In this document: in pieces, positions 15,487 to 23,976 of the stretch
How positions within the stretch are numbered: the first letter of the stretch is position 1
Layout: every line of letters begins with the position of its first letter
Assembly (NCBI RefSeq): GCF_004306155.1
Contig: NZ_BIMR01000239.1
Coordinates: 1-35,302, forward strand
Source: Cellulomonas biazotea
GTDB lineage: Bacteria; Actinomycetota; Actinomycetes; Actinomycetales; Cellulomonadaceae
Direction of reading: 5' to 3'
Length of the DNA stretch: 35,302 nucleotides
Notes under the pieces: model-generated
The model's input: the letters and a program-made list of their open reading frames with translations, nothing else
Databases searched by the model: none
Told to the model about the DNA's origin: nothing
Made by a program: the position numbers and the translations under genes

Positions 15487-16452
15487 GTGGCCGCACCACG
15501 CATCCTGCTCGTCGGCGCCGGCTCGATGGGGTCGCTGCACGCGCGCGTCACCGCCGGGCACCCGCAGGCCGAGCTCGCGACCGTCGTCGACACGCGCGAG
15601 GACGCCGGACGGGCGCTCGCCGACCGGTTCGGCGCGCGGTGGCAGCCGGAGATCGGCTCGCTGTCGGGGGTCGACGCGGTCATCGTCGCCGCCGCGACCG
15701 AGGCACACTTCGAGCTCGCGAAGCAGGTCATCGAGGCCGGTGTGCCGCTGCTCGTCGAGAAGCCCGTCACGGACCGGCTCGAGCAGACGATCGAGGTCCT
15801 CGAGCTGTCGGAGCAGCGCGACGTGCCCGTCATGTGCGGCCTGCTCGAGCGCTACAACCCGGCCGTCCTGACCGCCCGGTCGATCCTCGAGGAGCCCATC
15901 CACGTCACGGGCGTGCGGCACTCCCCCTACGCGCCGCGGATCAAGACCGGCGTCGCGTGGGACCTGCTCGTGCACGACGTCGACCTCGCGTTCCAGGTCC
16001 TGCCCGGCGAGGTCGTCGGCGTGGAGGCCGTCGTGGGCCAGTTCCACCCGTCGTCGGTGCCCGGCGCCGAGGACGTCGTGGAGGCGCTCCTGCGCTTCGG
16101 GTCGGGCGCCGTCGCGAGCGTGTCGGCGAGCCGACTCGGCCAGCGCAAGGTCCGCACGCTGACGATCAACGAGGTCGACAAGCTCATCGAGGTCGACCTG
16201 CTGCGGCGCGACGTCACCGTGTACCGGCACGTCTCGGCCGAGGCCGCGACGTCGGACGGCCGCGGCTACCGCCAGCAGACCATCATCGAGATCCCCGAGC
16301 TCGTCACGTCGCAGGAGCCGCTCGCGGCCCAGCTCGACCGGTTCCTCGGCCTCGTGGCCGGCACGGTCGACGCCGCCGAGGAGCGCGCGGGCATCCTGCC
16401 CTCGCACCGGGTCGTCGCCCGGGCCAAGGAGGTCGCGGCCGCGTCCGTCTGA
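15487..16452 (+). CDS. Gfo/Idh/MocA-family sugar dehydrogenase (GnnA-like candidate)
   Basis: This 321-residue NAD-dependent oxidoreductase starts with the Rossmann loop ILLVGAGSMGSLHARV. It has the family EKP motif in LLVEKPVTD, then CGLLERYNPAVLTA and an active-site DLLVHDVDLAF histidine. The ERYNPAV segment resembles the ERFNPAV signature I associate with UDP-N-acetylglucosamine 3-dehydrogenases (GnnA type). Such an enzyme oxidises the sugar 3-OH to a ketone that the adjacent DegT aminotransferase would aminate. The GTG at 15487 lies three bases after that gene's stop. The 3' end faces the GT4 gene at 16487-17671. Other Gfo/Idh sugar oxidations, such as WlbA-type, remain possible. Confidence 0.9.
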   Translation: MAAPRILLVGAGSMGSLHARVTAGHPQAELATVVDTREDAGRALADRFGARWQPEIGSLSGVDAVIVAAATEAHFELAKQVIEAGVPLLVEKPVTDRLEQTIEVLELSEQRDVPVMCGLLERYNPAVLTARSILEEPIHVTGVRHSPYAPRIKTGVAWDLLVHDVDLAFQVLPGEVVGVEAVVGQFHPSSVPGAEDVVEALLRFGSGAVASVSASRLGQRKVRTLTINEVDKLIEVDLLRRDVTVYRHVSAEAATSDGRGYRQQTIIEIPELVTSQEPLAAQLDRFLGLVAGTVDAAEERAGILPSHRVVARAKEVAAASV

Positions 16453-16454
16453 CG

Positions 16455-16470
16455 CCGCCGACGACGGCGG
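16455..16470. terminator. Short hairpin between convergent genes
   Basis: CCGCCG and CGGCGG pair across a four-base loop in the 34-base gap between convergent genes. It is short and lacks a U-run, so it is a weak terminator candidate. Confidence 0.3.
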
Positions 16471-16486
16471 GGCGCCGACCCGAGGG

Positions 16487-17671
16487 TCAGCGTCCCGCCG
16501 TCATCTCCGCCAGCACGTCGAGGTGCTGGTCGAGCACGCGCTCGAGCGCGAACGACTCCTGCACCACACGGGCCGCGTTGGCGCCCACGCGGGCCGCGAG
16601 CTCGCGGTCCACGAGCGCCTCGACGAGCGCGTCGGACAGCGCCGCCGAGTCGCCCACGGGGACGAACCACAGGTGCTCGCGGTGGCCCAGCTCGATCGTC
16701 GGGAAGTTGTCCTTGCGGGCCGGTGCGACGACGGGCACACCCGCCGCCATGGCCTCGAGCGTCGCGGTGCCGAGACCGATGCCCTGCTCGTGGGACTCGA
16801 CCGACGCCGCGGCGAGGAAGTCCGGCACGGACGACTTGGGCACCGCGCCCGTGGCGACGACCGAACCCGCGACGCCGAGCTCCTCGGCGCGGCGCAGGAA
16901 CGGGTCGTAGTAGACGCGCCCGACGACGACGAGGCGCGCGTCCGGCACCGACTCGAGCACGCGCGGCATGGCCTCGACGAGGGCCACGCGGTCGCGCAGC
17001 GGGATGACGTGCCCGAGCGACAGGATGATCGGCACGTCGTCGGCGAGGCCGAGCGCGGCGCGCGCGACGGACCCGTCGCCGCCGGTGGTCCACGCCGGGT
17101 CGACGCCGACCGGGATGTACTCCAGGCCGCTGTACGCGCCGCGGTACCGGCTCTTGACGTACTCGTCCATGAGCACGTCCATGATCACGACCCGCGGCCG
17201 GTCGACCCGCAGGTTCGGCTTGACCATGAGGGCGTCGAGGAGCCGGAAGACGCCGTGGTAGTGCGCCTTCGGGTTCTCCAGCCGGGTGTGCACGCTCAGC
17301 AGCACCGGGATCCCGCGGCGGCGCGCGTACAGCCCGGTCGCCCAGGACAGGTCGAAGAACTGCCCGTGCTGGTGGATGACGTCGGGGCGGAACGCGTCGA
17401 GCTCGGCCGCGAGCCTGCGCCACAGCGACGGTCGCGTCGCGAACGAGATGTCGAACGACACCGCGAGACGCGTCTCGGGGAGCGCGAACGACGGCAGCCG
17501 GACGATGGTGATCCCGTCGCGCTGCTCCCGGGCGGGGGCGTCGGCGTAGGCCGCCGTGACGACGAGGACCTCGTGCCCGCGGGCCGCGTACCCCCGGGCG
17601 AGCGCGTCCGCGAGGTGCGAGCTGCCGCCGACCCGGGGCGGGTAGAAGTTGTTGACGACGACGATCCTCAT
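16487..17671 (-). CDS. GT4-family glycosyltransferase
   Basis: This 394-residue GT-B enzyme begins RIVVVNNFYPPRVGGSSHL, the classic GT4 N-terminal glycine loop. It has DVIHQHGQFFDLSWATGL and LLSVHTRLENP in the acceptor domain. In the donor domain, GHVIPLRDRVALVEAM and EQGIGLGTATLEAMAAGVPVV stand in for the EX7E region. It belongs to a different GT4 subgroup from the three PRKN/EGFGLP-type enzymes in the window. The ATG at 17671 overlaps the acetyltransferase stop by ATGA. It ends a tightly coupled run of acetyltransferase and epimerase genes, so it probably transfers the sugar they make. Confidence 0.92.
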   Translation of the reverse strand: MRIVVVNNFYPPRVGGSSHLADALARGYAARGHEVLVVTAAYADAPAREQRDGITIVRLPSFALPETRLAVSFDISFATRPSLWRRLAAELDAFRPDVIHQHGQFFDLSWATGLYARRRGIPVLLSVHTRLENPKAHYHGVFRLLDALMVKPNLRVDRPRVVIMDVLMDEYVKSRYRGAYSGLEYIPVGVDPAWTTGGDGSVARAALGLADDVPIILSLGHVIPLRDRVALVEAMPRVLESVPDARLVVVGRVYYDPFLRRAEELGVAGSVVATGAVPKSSVPDFLAAASVESHEQGIGLGTATLEAMAAGVPVVAPARKDNFPTIELGHREHLWFVPVGDSAALSDALVEALVDRELAARVGANAARVVQESFALERVLDQHLDVLAEMTAGR

Positions 17672-18120
17672 GCGCCGCCGTCACCTCCGACCGGCACGAA
17701 CTCGGGCCGGCTCCCGTCACCCGCGTCCTCGACCCGGGCGACGACGCGCGCCGGGACCCCGGCGACGACCGCGCCGGCGGGGACGTCGCGCGTGACGACG
17801 GCCCCCGCCCCGACGACCGCGCCGTCACCGATGGTCACGCCCATCTGCACGACGGCGTTGGCACCGATGAACACCCGGTCGCCGATGTGCACGGCGGCAC
17901 GCTCGACCGTCGGGTACGCCCGCCCGGACACGCAGCGGCGCGCGCTGGAGTGCGTGTAGATCTGCGCGCCCGCGCTGATGTCGCACCCGGCGCCGATGGT
18001 CAGCCCGCCCGACCCGTCGACGACGGTGAACGCGCCGATCCAGGTGCCGTCACCGATCTGCGGCTCCCCGACGATCCACGCGAGCTCGTGGTAGGGGTTC
18101 GGCGGGAGGGTCGCCGGCAT
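17668..18120 (-). CDS. Hexapeptide-repeat sugar acetyltransferase
   Basis: This 150-residue left-handed beta-helix protein has repeated [IV]G-x4 turns: QIGDGTWIGAFTVV, LTIGAGCDISAG, VHIGDRVFIGANAVV and VTIGDGAVVGAGAVVTRDV. It ends with AGVPARVV, the common acetyl-CoA-site tail. His in IYTHSS is a likely catalytic residue. The family acetylates amino or hydroxyl groups on sugars with acetyl-CoA. The ATG at 18120 overlaps the epimerase stop by ATGA, and the gene's own stop overlaps the GT4 start the same way. With an aminotransferase just upstream, N-acetylation of a newly made amino sugar is the leading idea. It is not the same type as the LpxA-like protein at 13459-14154. Confidence 0.88.
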   Translation of the reverse strand: MPATLPPNPYHELAWIVGEPQIGDGTWIGAFTVVDGSGGLTIGAGCDISAGAQIYTHSSARRCVSGRAYPTVERAAVHIGDRVFIGANAVVQMGVTIGDGAVVGAGAVVTRDVPAGAVVAGVPARVVARVEDAGDGSRPEFVPVGGDGGA

Positions 18121-19052
18121 CAGCCGCCGTTCCGGATGAGGTCGGTCATGCCGTCGCGCACGGCGATCGTCGACTCGAAGCCGAGGACGTCCTTCGCGCG
18201 CTGGATGTCCGCCGCCCGGCGCGAGACGAGGACGTCGCGCGGGTTGAAGATCGGCTCCACGTCGCTGCCGACGGCGTCGATGAGGATGCGCGCCAGGTCG
18301 GCGATCGACGTGTCGATGCCCGTGCCGACGTTGACGGGGACGTTCGCCTTCTCGGAGGTGAGCGCGAGCACGACGGAGCGCGCGATGTCGTGGACGTGGA
18401 TGAAGTCCATCGACTGCTCGCCCTTGCCGTCGATGACGGGCGCCTCGCCGTTGCGCAGCCGGTTGACGAAGTGGTTGATGACCGACGTGTAGTACGCGGT
18501 CGTCTTCTGGCCGGGGCCGTACACGTTGAAGAACCGCAGCGCGATCCACGAGAGGTTCGCGCGGCGCTGGTAGTAGCCGAGGAGGTCCTCGCCCGCGCGC
18601 TTCGAGATGCAGTACGGGGTGAGCGGCGACAGCGTGTCGTCCTCGTGCATCGGCAGCTTCTCGGGGTCGCCGTAGACCGACGCGCTGGACGCGAACACGA
18701 GCCGCTCCACGCCGTGGTCCGCGGCGGCCGCGAACACGTTGTGGTTGCCGATCATGTTGATGTCCATCGACTCGTACGGGTCGGACTGGCTCTTGTTGAT
18801 CGACACCGCGGCGAGGTGGATGACGTGGCTCGCACCCTTCATCGCCTGGTGGACGGCGCCGCCGTAGCGCACGTCCTGGTCGATGAGCTCGACGTCGCCC
18901 GTCGCGGCGAGCGCGGCGACCTTGTCGCGGTCACCCCGGAACATGTTGTCGAAGATGCGGACCTTGTAGTCCTGCTCGAGCAGCATCGGGACGACGTGGA
19001 GGCCGATGAAGCCGGCACCACCGGTAATGAAGACGGTCTTCTTGTCTGCCAT
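18120..19052 (-). CDS. NAD-dependent epimerase/dehydratase (GalE-like SDR)
   Basis: This 310-residue extended SDR has FITGGAGFIGLHVVPMLL at the N-terminus (TGGAGFIG at 10-17), HLAAVSINKS, SSASVYGDPEKLP, the catalytic pair in TPYCISKRAGE (Tyr147, Lys151), RFFNVYGPGQ and FIHVHDIARSV. These fit UDP-glucose 4-epimerase-like or 4,6-dehydratase-like enzymes acting on nucleotide sugars. No glycine-rich TGxxGxxG change is seen, so it should be active. The ATG at 19052 is preceded by AAGGAG at a rather long spacing of 12 bases; a longer frame upstream is arginine-rich. It sits 61 bases after the DegT aminotransferase gene and overlaps the acetyltransferase gene, making an amino-sugar module. Confidence 0.92.
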   Translation of the reverse strand: MADKKTVFITGGAGFIGLHVVPMLLEQDYKVRIFDNMFRGDRDKVAALAATGDVELIDQDVRYGGAVHQAMKGASHVIHLAAVSINKSQSDPYESMDINMIGNHNVFAAAADHGVERLVFASSASVYGDPEKLPMHEDDTLSPLTPYCISKRAGEDLLGYYQRRANLSWIALRFFNVYGPGQKTTAYYTSVINHFVNRLRNGEAPVIDGKGEQSMDFIHVHDIARSVVLALTSEKANVPVNVGTGIDTSIADLARILIDAVGSDVEPIFNPRDVLVSRRAADIQRAKDVLGFESTIAVRDGMTDLIRNGG

Positions 19053-19113
19053 GACGAACAGTTGCTCCTTGGTCCGTGCGGGGGTGGTTCGAAAACGGGG
19101 GGGTCGCCGGTGG

Positions 19114-20253
19114 TCAGCGGCGCGACGTCGGCGCGGTGACGACGTCCCGCACGACCTCGGCCACACGCTCGACCTGCGCGTCCGTCAGGTTGGCGTGCAT
19201 CGGCACCGCGAGGTGCCGGGCGAAGAGGTCGGCCGAGACCGGCAGGCTCTGCCGTCCACCATAGACGGGCTGCACGTGCGACGCGTACGTGCCGAAGTTG
19301 CACTGGACGCCCCGCGCGCGCAGCTCGAGAGCGACGACGCCGCGGTCCAGGCTCGGGTCGAGCGTGAGGACGTAGGACTGCCACGGGTGCTCGCGGTCGT
19401 CGAGCGCCGCGGGCAGCGTGACGAGGTCCAGGTCGCCCAGCAGCTCGGCGTAGCCGGCGGCCGCGCGGCGGCGGTTCGCGAGCAGCTCGGGCAGGCGACG
19501 GACCTGGACGCGCATGATCGCGGCGGCCACGTCGGAGAGCCGGTAGTTGTAGCCCGCCTCGTCGAACGACGGCACGGGCAGCTCGCGCGCACCCTCACGC
19601 GACAGCGCCGGCTCGATGCCGTAGGTGTGCAGCTTGCGCGCGTGCCGGGCCAGGTCCTCGCGGTCGGTCGTGAGCGCGCCGCCCTCGCCGGCGGTGATGC
19701 CCTTGCGGCCGTGGAAGCTGAACGTGGCGACGTCGGCGAGCGAGCCGGCGGGACGGCCCTTGTAGGTCGCGCCCGCGCTGCACGCCGCGTCCTCCATGAG
19801 CCACAGGCCGTGCTTGTCGGCGATGGCCCGCAGCTCGTCGTAGTCGGCGGGCTGGCCGAACACGTCGACGGCGACGATGCCGACGGTGCGCTCGGTGATC
19901 GAGGCCTCGACGGACGCCGGGTCGGCGCTCCAGATGTCGGGACGGACGTCGGCGAAGACGGGCGTCGCGCCGGTCCACATGACCGAGTGGCCGGTGGCCG
20001 GGAACGTGTAGTCGCCGACGATGACCTCGTCGCCGGGGCCGGCGCCGAGCACGTCGAGCCCGAGGTGCAGGGCCGAGCCGCAGTTCGACGTCGCGAGCAC
20101 GTGCTCGGTGCCGGACACGGCCGCGAACTCGGCCTCGAACGCCTGGCACGCGGGACCGGCGCCGGACAGCCAGCCGGAGGCGAACACCTCGGCGATCGCC
20201 TCGAGCTCCTCGGCGCCGACGGTGGGCTGTCCGAGCGGGACGACCTCGGTCAT
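19114..20253 (-). CDS. DegT/DnrJ/EryC1/StrS-family sugar aminotransferase (second copy)
   Basis: This 379-residue PLP enzyme has TSNCGSALHLGLDVLG, the aspartate in LMEDAACSAGATYKG, the PLP lysine in SFHGRKGITAGEGG (Lys184) and the closing GYNYRLSDVAAAI. It differs from the copy at 14383-15483 in the lysine region (HGRKGITAGEGG against YGTKNITTGEGG) and belongs to another subgroup, more like 4-keto-sugar aminotransferases such as PglE/RfbE (inference). The ATG at 20253 has AGGAG a few bases upstream. The epimerase, acetyltransferase and GT4 genes follow on the same strand. It probably aminates the keto sugar in that module. Confidence 0.92.
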   Translation of the reverse strand: MTEVVPLGQPTVGAEELEAIAEVFASGWLSGAGPACQAFEAEFAAVSGTEHVLATSNCGSALHLGLDVLGAGPGDEVIVGDYTFPATGHSVMWTGATPVFADVRPDIWSADPASVEASITERTVGIVAVDVFGQPADYDELRAIADKHGLWLMEDAACSAGATYKGRPAGSLADVATFSFHGRKGITAGEGGALTTDREDLARHARKLHTYGIEPALSREGARELPVPSFDEAGYNYRLSDVAAAIMRVQVRRLPELLANRRRAAAGYAELLGDLDLVTLPAALDDREHPWQSYVLTLDPSLDRGVVALELRARGVQCNFGTYASHVQPVYGGRQSLPVSADLFARHLAVPMHANLTDAQVERVAEVVRDVVTAPTSRR

Positions 20254-20302
20254 GGGGACTCCTCGTGGGTTGCGTGGCGGCCGTCGTGCGGCCCGGGGGC
20301 CG

Positions 20303-22342
20303 TCAGGCCGGCGGCGTGATCGTGTAGAGGTGGTAGGTGGCGAGAGGCGCCTGCACCGTGCTCTGCAGCTCGAGGCACGGCTGGTCGATCGGGCGGTCGG
20401 AGAGGACGTTCTCGGCGATCGACTGCTCGAACGGCGCGCACGAGTCGAAGCTCACCCGGATCTGGTCGCCCGCGGGGTTCCAGATGCGCGGCTGGTCGGG
20501 GTCGACGCTCCAGCCGACGTTCGCGAACCGGTTCCAGTTGAGCTCGTAGCGGCCGGACGGGTCGAGCTCCGACCACATCTCCGCGTTCGGGGCGCCCTGG
20601 AACGCGTTGAACCCGTCGACGCCGGTCTCGGTGAGGATCGGCCCGACCATCGCGTCGCCGACGCCGATCCAGCGGCCCGGGTTCTCCTCGTCCTGCGCCT
20701 CGACGGCCTGGGCGACGTCGGTCTCGCGCAGGTCGAACACCCCCCGGTACAGCGGGTTCACCCAGCCGCCGACGACGCCGCTGACGAGCAGGAACAGCCC
20801 GGCGGCGGCCGCCACCCGACGGCGCGCGAACAGCACCACCGACAGCGCGAAGGCCAGGACGATGACGATCCACGGGCCGGCGGCGGCGAGCACCGCGGGA
20901 CGGTCGGACAGGACGCGCCACAGCACGAGGTGCGCGACGACCACGACAGCCCCGAGCCCGCCCGCGAGCCACCAGGGGGCCCGCAGGTCCTCGGCGTCGA
21001 GCGCCCGGACGGTGACGCCGATGAGCACGATCGACAGCAGGCCGAGCCCGATGAGCATCCGGCCCGGGGTCACGCGGTCGAGGAGCAGCAGGTGCGCGAC
21101 GACGTCCCAGCCGGGCACGTAGAGGAACGCGACGAGGACGACGCCGCAGATCAGCGGGTACAGGATCGTCCGGTCGAGCGGCAGGCGACGACGCCGCTGA
21201 CGGACGAGCAGCCAGATGCCCACGGCGGCGAGGAACGCGCCGACGAACACGAAGGTCGACGCCTCGGAGGCGTTGGGCCGCAGCCCGTACGACGACCCGT
21301 CGCGCAGCGCGAGACCGAAGGCGCCCGCGAAGCTGGCCTCCTTGTCCGGGTCGTCGAGCCCGGCACCGGCCTCCGTCAGGCGCTGGCCGGGGTACACCGT
21401 CTCGAGGAACGCGGTGACCGTGTCCCACCGGGTGAGCAGGAAGACGACCATGACGGCCGCGGCCGCCGCCGCGGCGACCCCGAGCGGGAGCAGCCGCCGC
21501 AGGCGCGTCGTGACCGGGACGTCGGCGTCCCTGCGCAGCACCCACCCGAGGGCGAAGAAGGCCGCGACGTACGCGCTCGGCACGAGGAACGGCGCGTAGA
21601 TGCCCAGCGCGGCGGTCACCGAGACGTACCCCACGACGGCGGCCCAGGTCCACCGGTGCCCGCGGGACGCGCCACTGCTGACCCAGATCACCCCGGTCAT
21701 GAGCAGGAGCGCCCAGGCGGCCGGCCACAGCGTCTGCGGCAGGTACCACCACTGGAAGAAGGGGGCGACGAAGAACCCGACGGACACGAGCGCCGCCGAG
21801 CCGGGGCGCCGTGGCCACAGCGACGTGAGGAACATCGAGCACGCGACCGCGAGCGCCGCTCCCGGCAGCCACCACTTGAGCGCGAAGGCGTTGTCGAGCG
21901 GGAGGAAGAAGAACCCGAGGTTGTGCGGCCGGAAGGCGGCCGACCACTCGGCGTACGGCACCTCCCACAGCATCGACATGTCGACGCCGCCCGGCATCGC
22001 CTCGTTGCGCAGCGGCAGGCCCTCCTCGACCTGGGACACCGTCCACACGGTCTGGACGATCCACTCGTCGCTACGGATGGCCTGCGGCTTGAGCAGGAGC
22101 AGGTCGGGGTCGGCGCCCGTCTCGAACCAGTCGTGCACGACGCCTGACGAGGAGCCGCTGATCCCGAGCGAGACGAGGGTGACGAGCGCGAGCAGGACCG
22201 CGGCCGGGAACGCGAGCAGGACGCGGGCGCGGGGCAGGCCGTCGGGCCGCGGCTCGGTCCATCGCTGCCACCGGCCCGGGCGCGCCGTCGCGTCGTCCGC
22301 GCCGGTGGTCGGGACCGCCGTCGTCGCGGTCGGGTCGTTCAC
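20303..22342 (-). CDS. Giant polytopic GT-C-like membrane protein (copy 2)
   Basis: This 679-residue protein is a paralogue of 3601-5583. A cytoplasmic N-terminus of about 40 residues precedes the first helix (about 41-61). The outer loop then has AIRSDEWIVQT (SDEW at 91-94), AMPGGVDMSMLWEVPYAEW, FRPHNLGF and LPLDNAFALKWWLPG, followed by many helices. A soluble C-terminal domain contains ENPGRWIGVGDAMVG and ends YHLYTITPP. The same order of motifs in both proteins shows common ancestry. By analogy it would act outside the membrane on polyprenyl-linked sugar, but no biochemical role is known to me. The GTG at 22342 is the predicted start. A candidate promoter lies at 22379-22384, and the DegT gene follows after 49 bases. 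Confidence 0.85.
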   Translation of the reverse strand: MNDPTATTAVPTTGADDATARPGRWQRWTEPRPDGLPRARVLLAFPAAVLLALVTLVSLGISGSSSGVVHDWFETGADPDLLLLKPQAIRSDEWIVQTVWTVSQVEEGLPLRNEAMPGGVDMSMLWEVPYAEWSAAFRPHNLGFFFLPLDNAFALKWWLPGAALAVACSMFLTSLWPRRPGSAALVSVGFFVAPFFQWWYLPQTLWPAAWALLLMTGVIWVSSGASRGHRWTWAAVVGYVSVTAALGIYAPFLVPSAYVAAFFALGWVLRRDADVPVTTRLRRLLPLGVAAAAAAAVMVVFLLTRWDTVTAFLETVYPGQRLTEAGAGLDDPDKEASFAGAFGLALRDGSSYGLRPNASEASTFVFVGAFLAAVGIWLLVRQRRRRLPLDRTILYPLICGVVLVAFLYVPGWDVVAHLLLLDRVTPGRMLIGLGLLSIVLIGVTVRALDAEDLRAPWWLAGGLGAVVVVAHLVLWRVLSDRPAVLAAAGPWIVIVLAFALSVVLFARRRVAAAAGLFLLVSGVVGGWVNPLYRGVFDLRETDVAQAVEAQDEENPGRWIGVGDAMVGPILTETGVDGFNAFQGAPNAEMWSELDPSGRYELNWNRFANVGWSVDPDQPRIWNPAGDQIRVSFDSCAPFEQSIAENVLSDRPIDQPCLELQSTVQAPLATYHLYTITPPA

Positions 22343-22378
22343 TCGTGTCCTCAGCTCGGCAGGCGGCAGCAGCGGCTC

Positions 22379-22384
22379 ACCCTA
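22379..22384 (-). promoter_or_regulatory. Candidate -10 box before the second GT-C-like gene
   Basis: The minus strand reads TAGGGT, a TANNNT match, about 36 bases upstream of the GTG at 22342 in the 82-base gap after the DUF2142-like gene. It could drive the five-gene run down to 16487. No -35 hexamer is clear. Confidence 0.35.
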
Positions 22385-22424
22385 CCCGGTGCCCCGGGCT
22401 CGGTGGCGAGGCCGCAGGTGGGCG

Positions 22425-23840
22425 TCACAGGGCGCCCAGCGCGATCGCGCCGAGCACCACGGTCGACAGCCCGGCGAGGAGCCGTGCGAGGACCGGACCG
22501 CGCACGACCGCGAGCAGGCCGAGCACGAGGGCGGGCGCGAGCGAGAGCTCGTAGCGGCTCACGATGGGGCTGTCGATGTCGAAGACCGCCGCGTTCGAGA
22601 GCCGCAGCAGCGGGGGCATGAGCACGAACACGACGAGGTGCGCGGCGAGGACGACGACGAGGGGGTCCCGCCAGCGGGAGACCCCGGCGTCGTCGGCGGG
22701 CGGCTCCGGGGCGTCGGTCACGGGCGCGGGGCGGCGCAGGTGCACGACGCCGAGCACGGCGAGCAGCGTCGTGACGACGACCACGGGCCCGGTCCACCCG
22801 GTCAGGCCGGCGGCGAGCCCGGTCGTCGCGGACGTCCACCACGAGTCACCGACGAACCGGTCGGGCGGCGCGCCCTCCCAGAAGCTGTGCGGGGCGAGCT
22901 CGCTGAGGAAGGCGCCGACGAGCGTGTCGCCGCCGCGGATCTCGTACTCCGCGTAGAGGGCGGCGTTGTCGACGGTCGCCCGCGCGGCGTTGACGCGACC
23001 CCACACGAGGACGGGCGCCACCGTGATCGCCGCCAGCACCACCACCTGCCAGACGCGCGGCACCCACGGCCCCGGCAGCGTCCAGCCGCGGCTGCGCAGG
23101 ACCGCCACGACGAACGCGGCGAGCCCGAACCCGACGACCGGCAGCGTCGCTGTGGTGGTGAGCATCGCGCACACCACGGCCGCAGCGGCAAGCGCCCAGA
23201 ACCCCCGGCCGCGCGTCACCCACCAGTACCCCGCCACCGCGGCCAGGCCTCCGGCGGCGACGGCGAAGGCGCCGGGGTTGACCGTCACCCCGAGCAGGAC
23301 CGCGATCCCCGACGCGCTCGGCACGAGCGTGGCCGCGAGGAACGCCGCACCGCGCAGCCGCAGCACCCACGCCCCCCACGCGCACAGGCCCAGGCCCGCG
23401 ACCAGGCCCACGACGCTGAACAGGCGCAGCGCCGTCAGCGGGTCCCCGGTCAGACCCAGCGGTCCCGCCACGGCACGACGGAACAGGTCGGCCGCCACGA
23501 AGTAGCTCGGGTAGTGGATGTAGCCGCTCGTGTACCGGCCGGACGGCAGGGTGTCGAGCGAGACGTTCGGGTCGCCGCAGCTCCACGGCTGACCGCCGTC
23601 GTGGCCGACGCCGCACGCCCACTCCTGCAGCAGGTCCTCGCTGTACGTCATGCCGCGGTACGGGACCGTGCCCTCGTGCACCCGCAGCGCGTAGTCGTAG
23701 TGCACGTGCTCGTCGACGATCGACAGCGGCGCGCGCGCCAGGACGACGACGACGGCGGCCACGGTCAGCAGCAGCGCCACGACGAGCGCGGCGACCGGCC
23801 CGGCCGCAGCACGGGACCTGCGCAGGACGTCCTGGGGCAC
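22425..23840 (-). CDS. DUF2142-like polytopic membrane protein, GT-C candidate
   Basis: This 471-residue membrane protein has a first helix at about 15-35, then DEHVHYDYALRVHEG with the acidic pair Asp43-Glu44 in the first outer loop. GYIHYPSYFVAADLF, at least eight more hydrophobic helices and DSPIVSRYELSLAPAL follow near the end. A membrane protein with an acidic pair after helix 1 fits GT-C glycosyltransferases; DUF2142 is my best family guess. The GTG at 23840 follows GGGAGG closely; a longer frame to 23894 is not supported. The candidate promoter TATCAT at 23868-23873 lies just upstream, and the gene is divergent from the L-2-hydroxyglutarate oxidase-like gene. The function in the cluster is probably transfer of a lipid-linked sugar, unproven. 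Confidence 0.82.
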   Translation of the reverse strand: MPQDVLRRSRAAAGPVAALVVALLLTVAAVVVVLARAPLSIVDEHVHYDYALRVHEGTVPYRGMTYSEDLLQEWACGVGHDGGQPWSCGDPNVSLDTLPSGRYTSGYIHYPSYFVAADLFRRAVAGPLGLTGDPLTALRLFSVVGLVAGLGLCAWGAWVLRLRGAAFLAATLVPSASGIAVLLGVTVNPGAFAVAAGGLAAVAGYWWVTRGRGFWALAAAAVVCAMLTTTATLPVVGFGLAAFVVAVLRSRGWTLPGPWVPRVWQVVVLAAITVAPVLVWGRVNAARATVDNAALYAEYEIRGGDTLVGAFLSELAPHSFWEGAPPDRFVGDSWWTSATTGLAAGLTGWTGPVVVVTTLLAVLGVVHLRRPAPVTDAPEPPADDAGVSRWRDPLVVVLAAHLVVFVLMPPLLRLSNAAVFDIDSPIVSRYELSLAPALVLGLLAVVRGPVLARLLAGLSTVVLGAIALGAL

Positions 23841-23867
23841 GACCCTCCCTTTCGTCGAGGCGCCGCG

Positions 23868-23873
23868 ATGATA
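23868..23873 (-). promoter_or_regulatory. Candidate -10 box for the DUF2142-like gene
   Basis: The minus strand reads TATCAT, a close match to the TANNNT consensus, giving a leader of about 20 bases. It lies in the 136-base divergent region that also holds the opposite-facing TATGCT at 23932-23937. Confidence 0.45.
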
Positions 23874-23931
23874 GTCCGCCCGGGCGCGCACCACGGGACC
23901 ATCGGCGACATTCGGGACGCCTGCGGCTCCC

Positions 23932-23937
23932 TATGCT
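23932..23937 (+). promoter_or_regulatory. Candidate -10 box for the oxidase-like gene
   Basis: TATGCT matches TANNNT and would give a leader of about 32 bases, with AAGGAG at 23963-23968 eight bases before the GTG at 23977. The -35 region is not convincing. Confidence 0.5.
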
Positions 23938-23976
23938 GGGGGCTTTCGTGTGCCGGTCGAACAAGGAGTGCGTGAC

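Noticed and set aside
14155-16407. Upstream extension of the LpxA-like frame to 982 residues
   Set aside because: The added sequence is antisense to the DegT and Gfo/Idh genes; the ATG at 14154 has a ribosome site and the family start.
20289-20302. CGGCCC/GGGCCG palindrome after the second GT-C-like gene
   Set aside because: The loop is only two bases and the stem short, so it is not a credible terminator in DNA this rich in GC.
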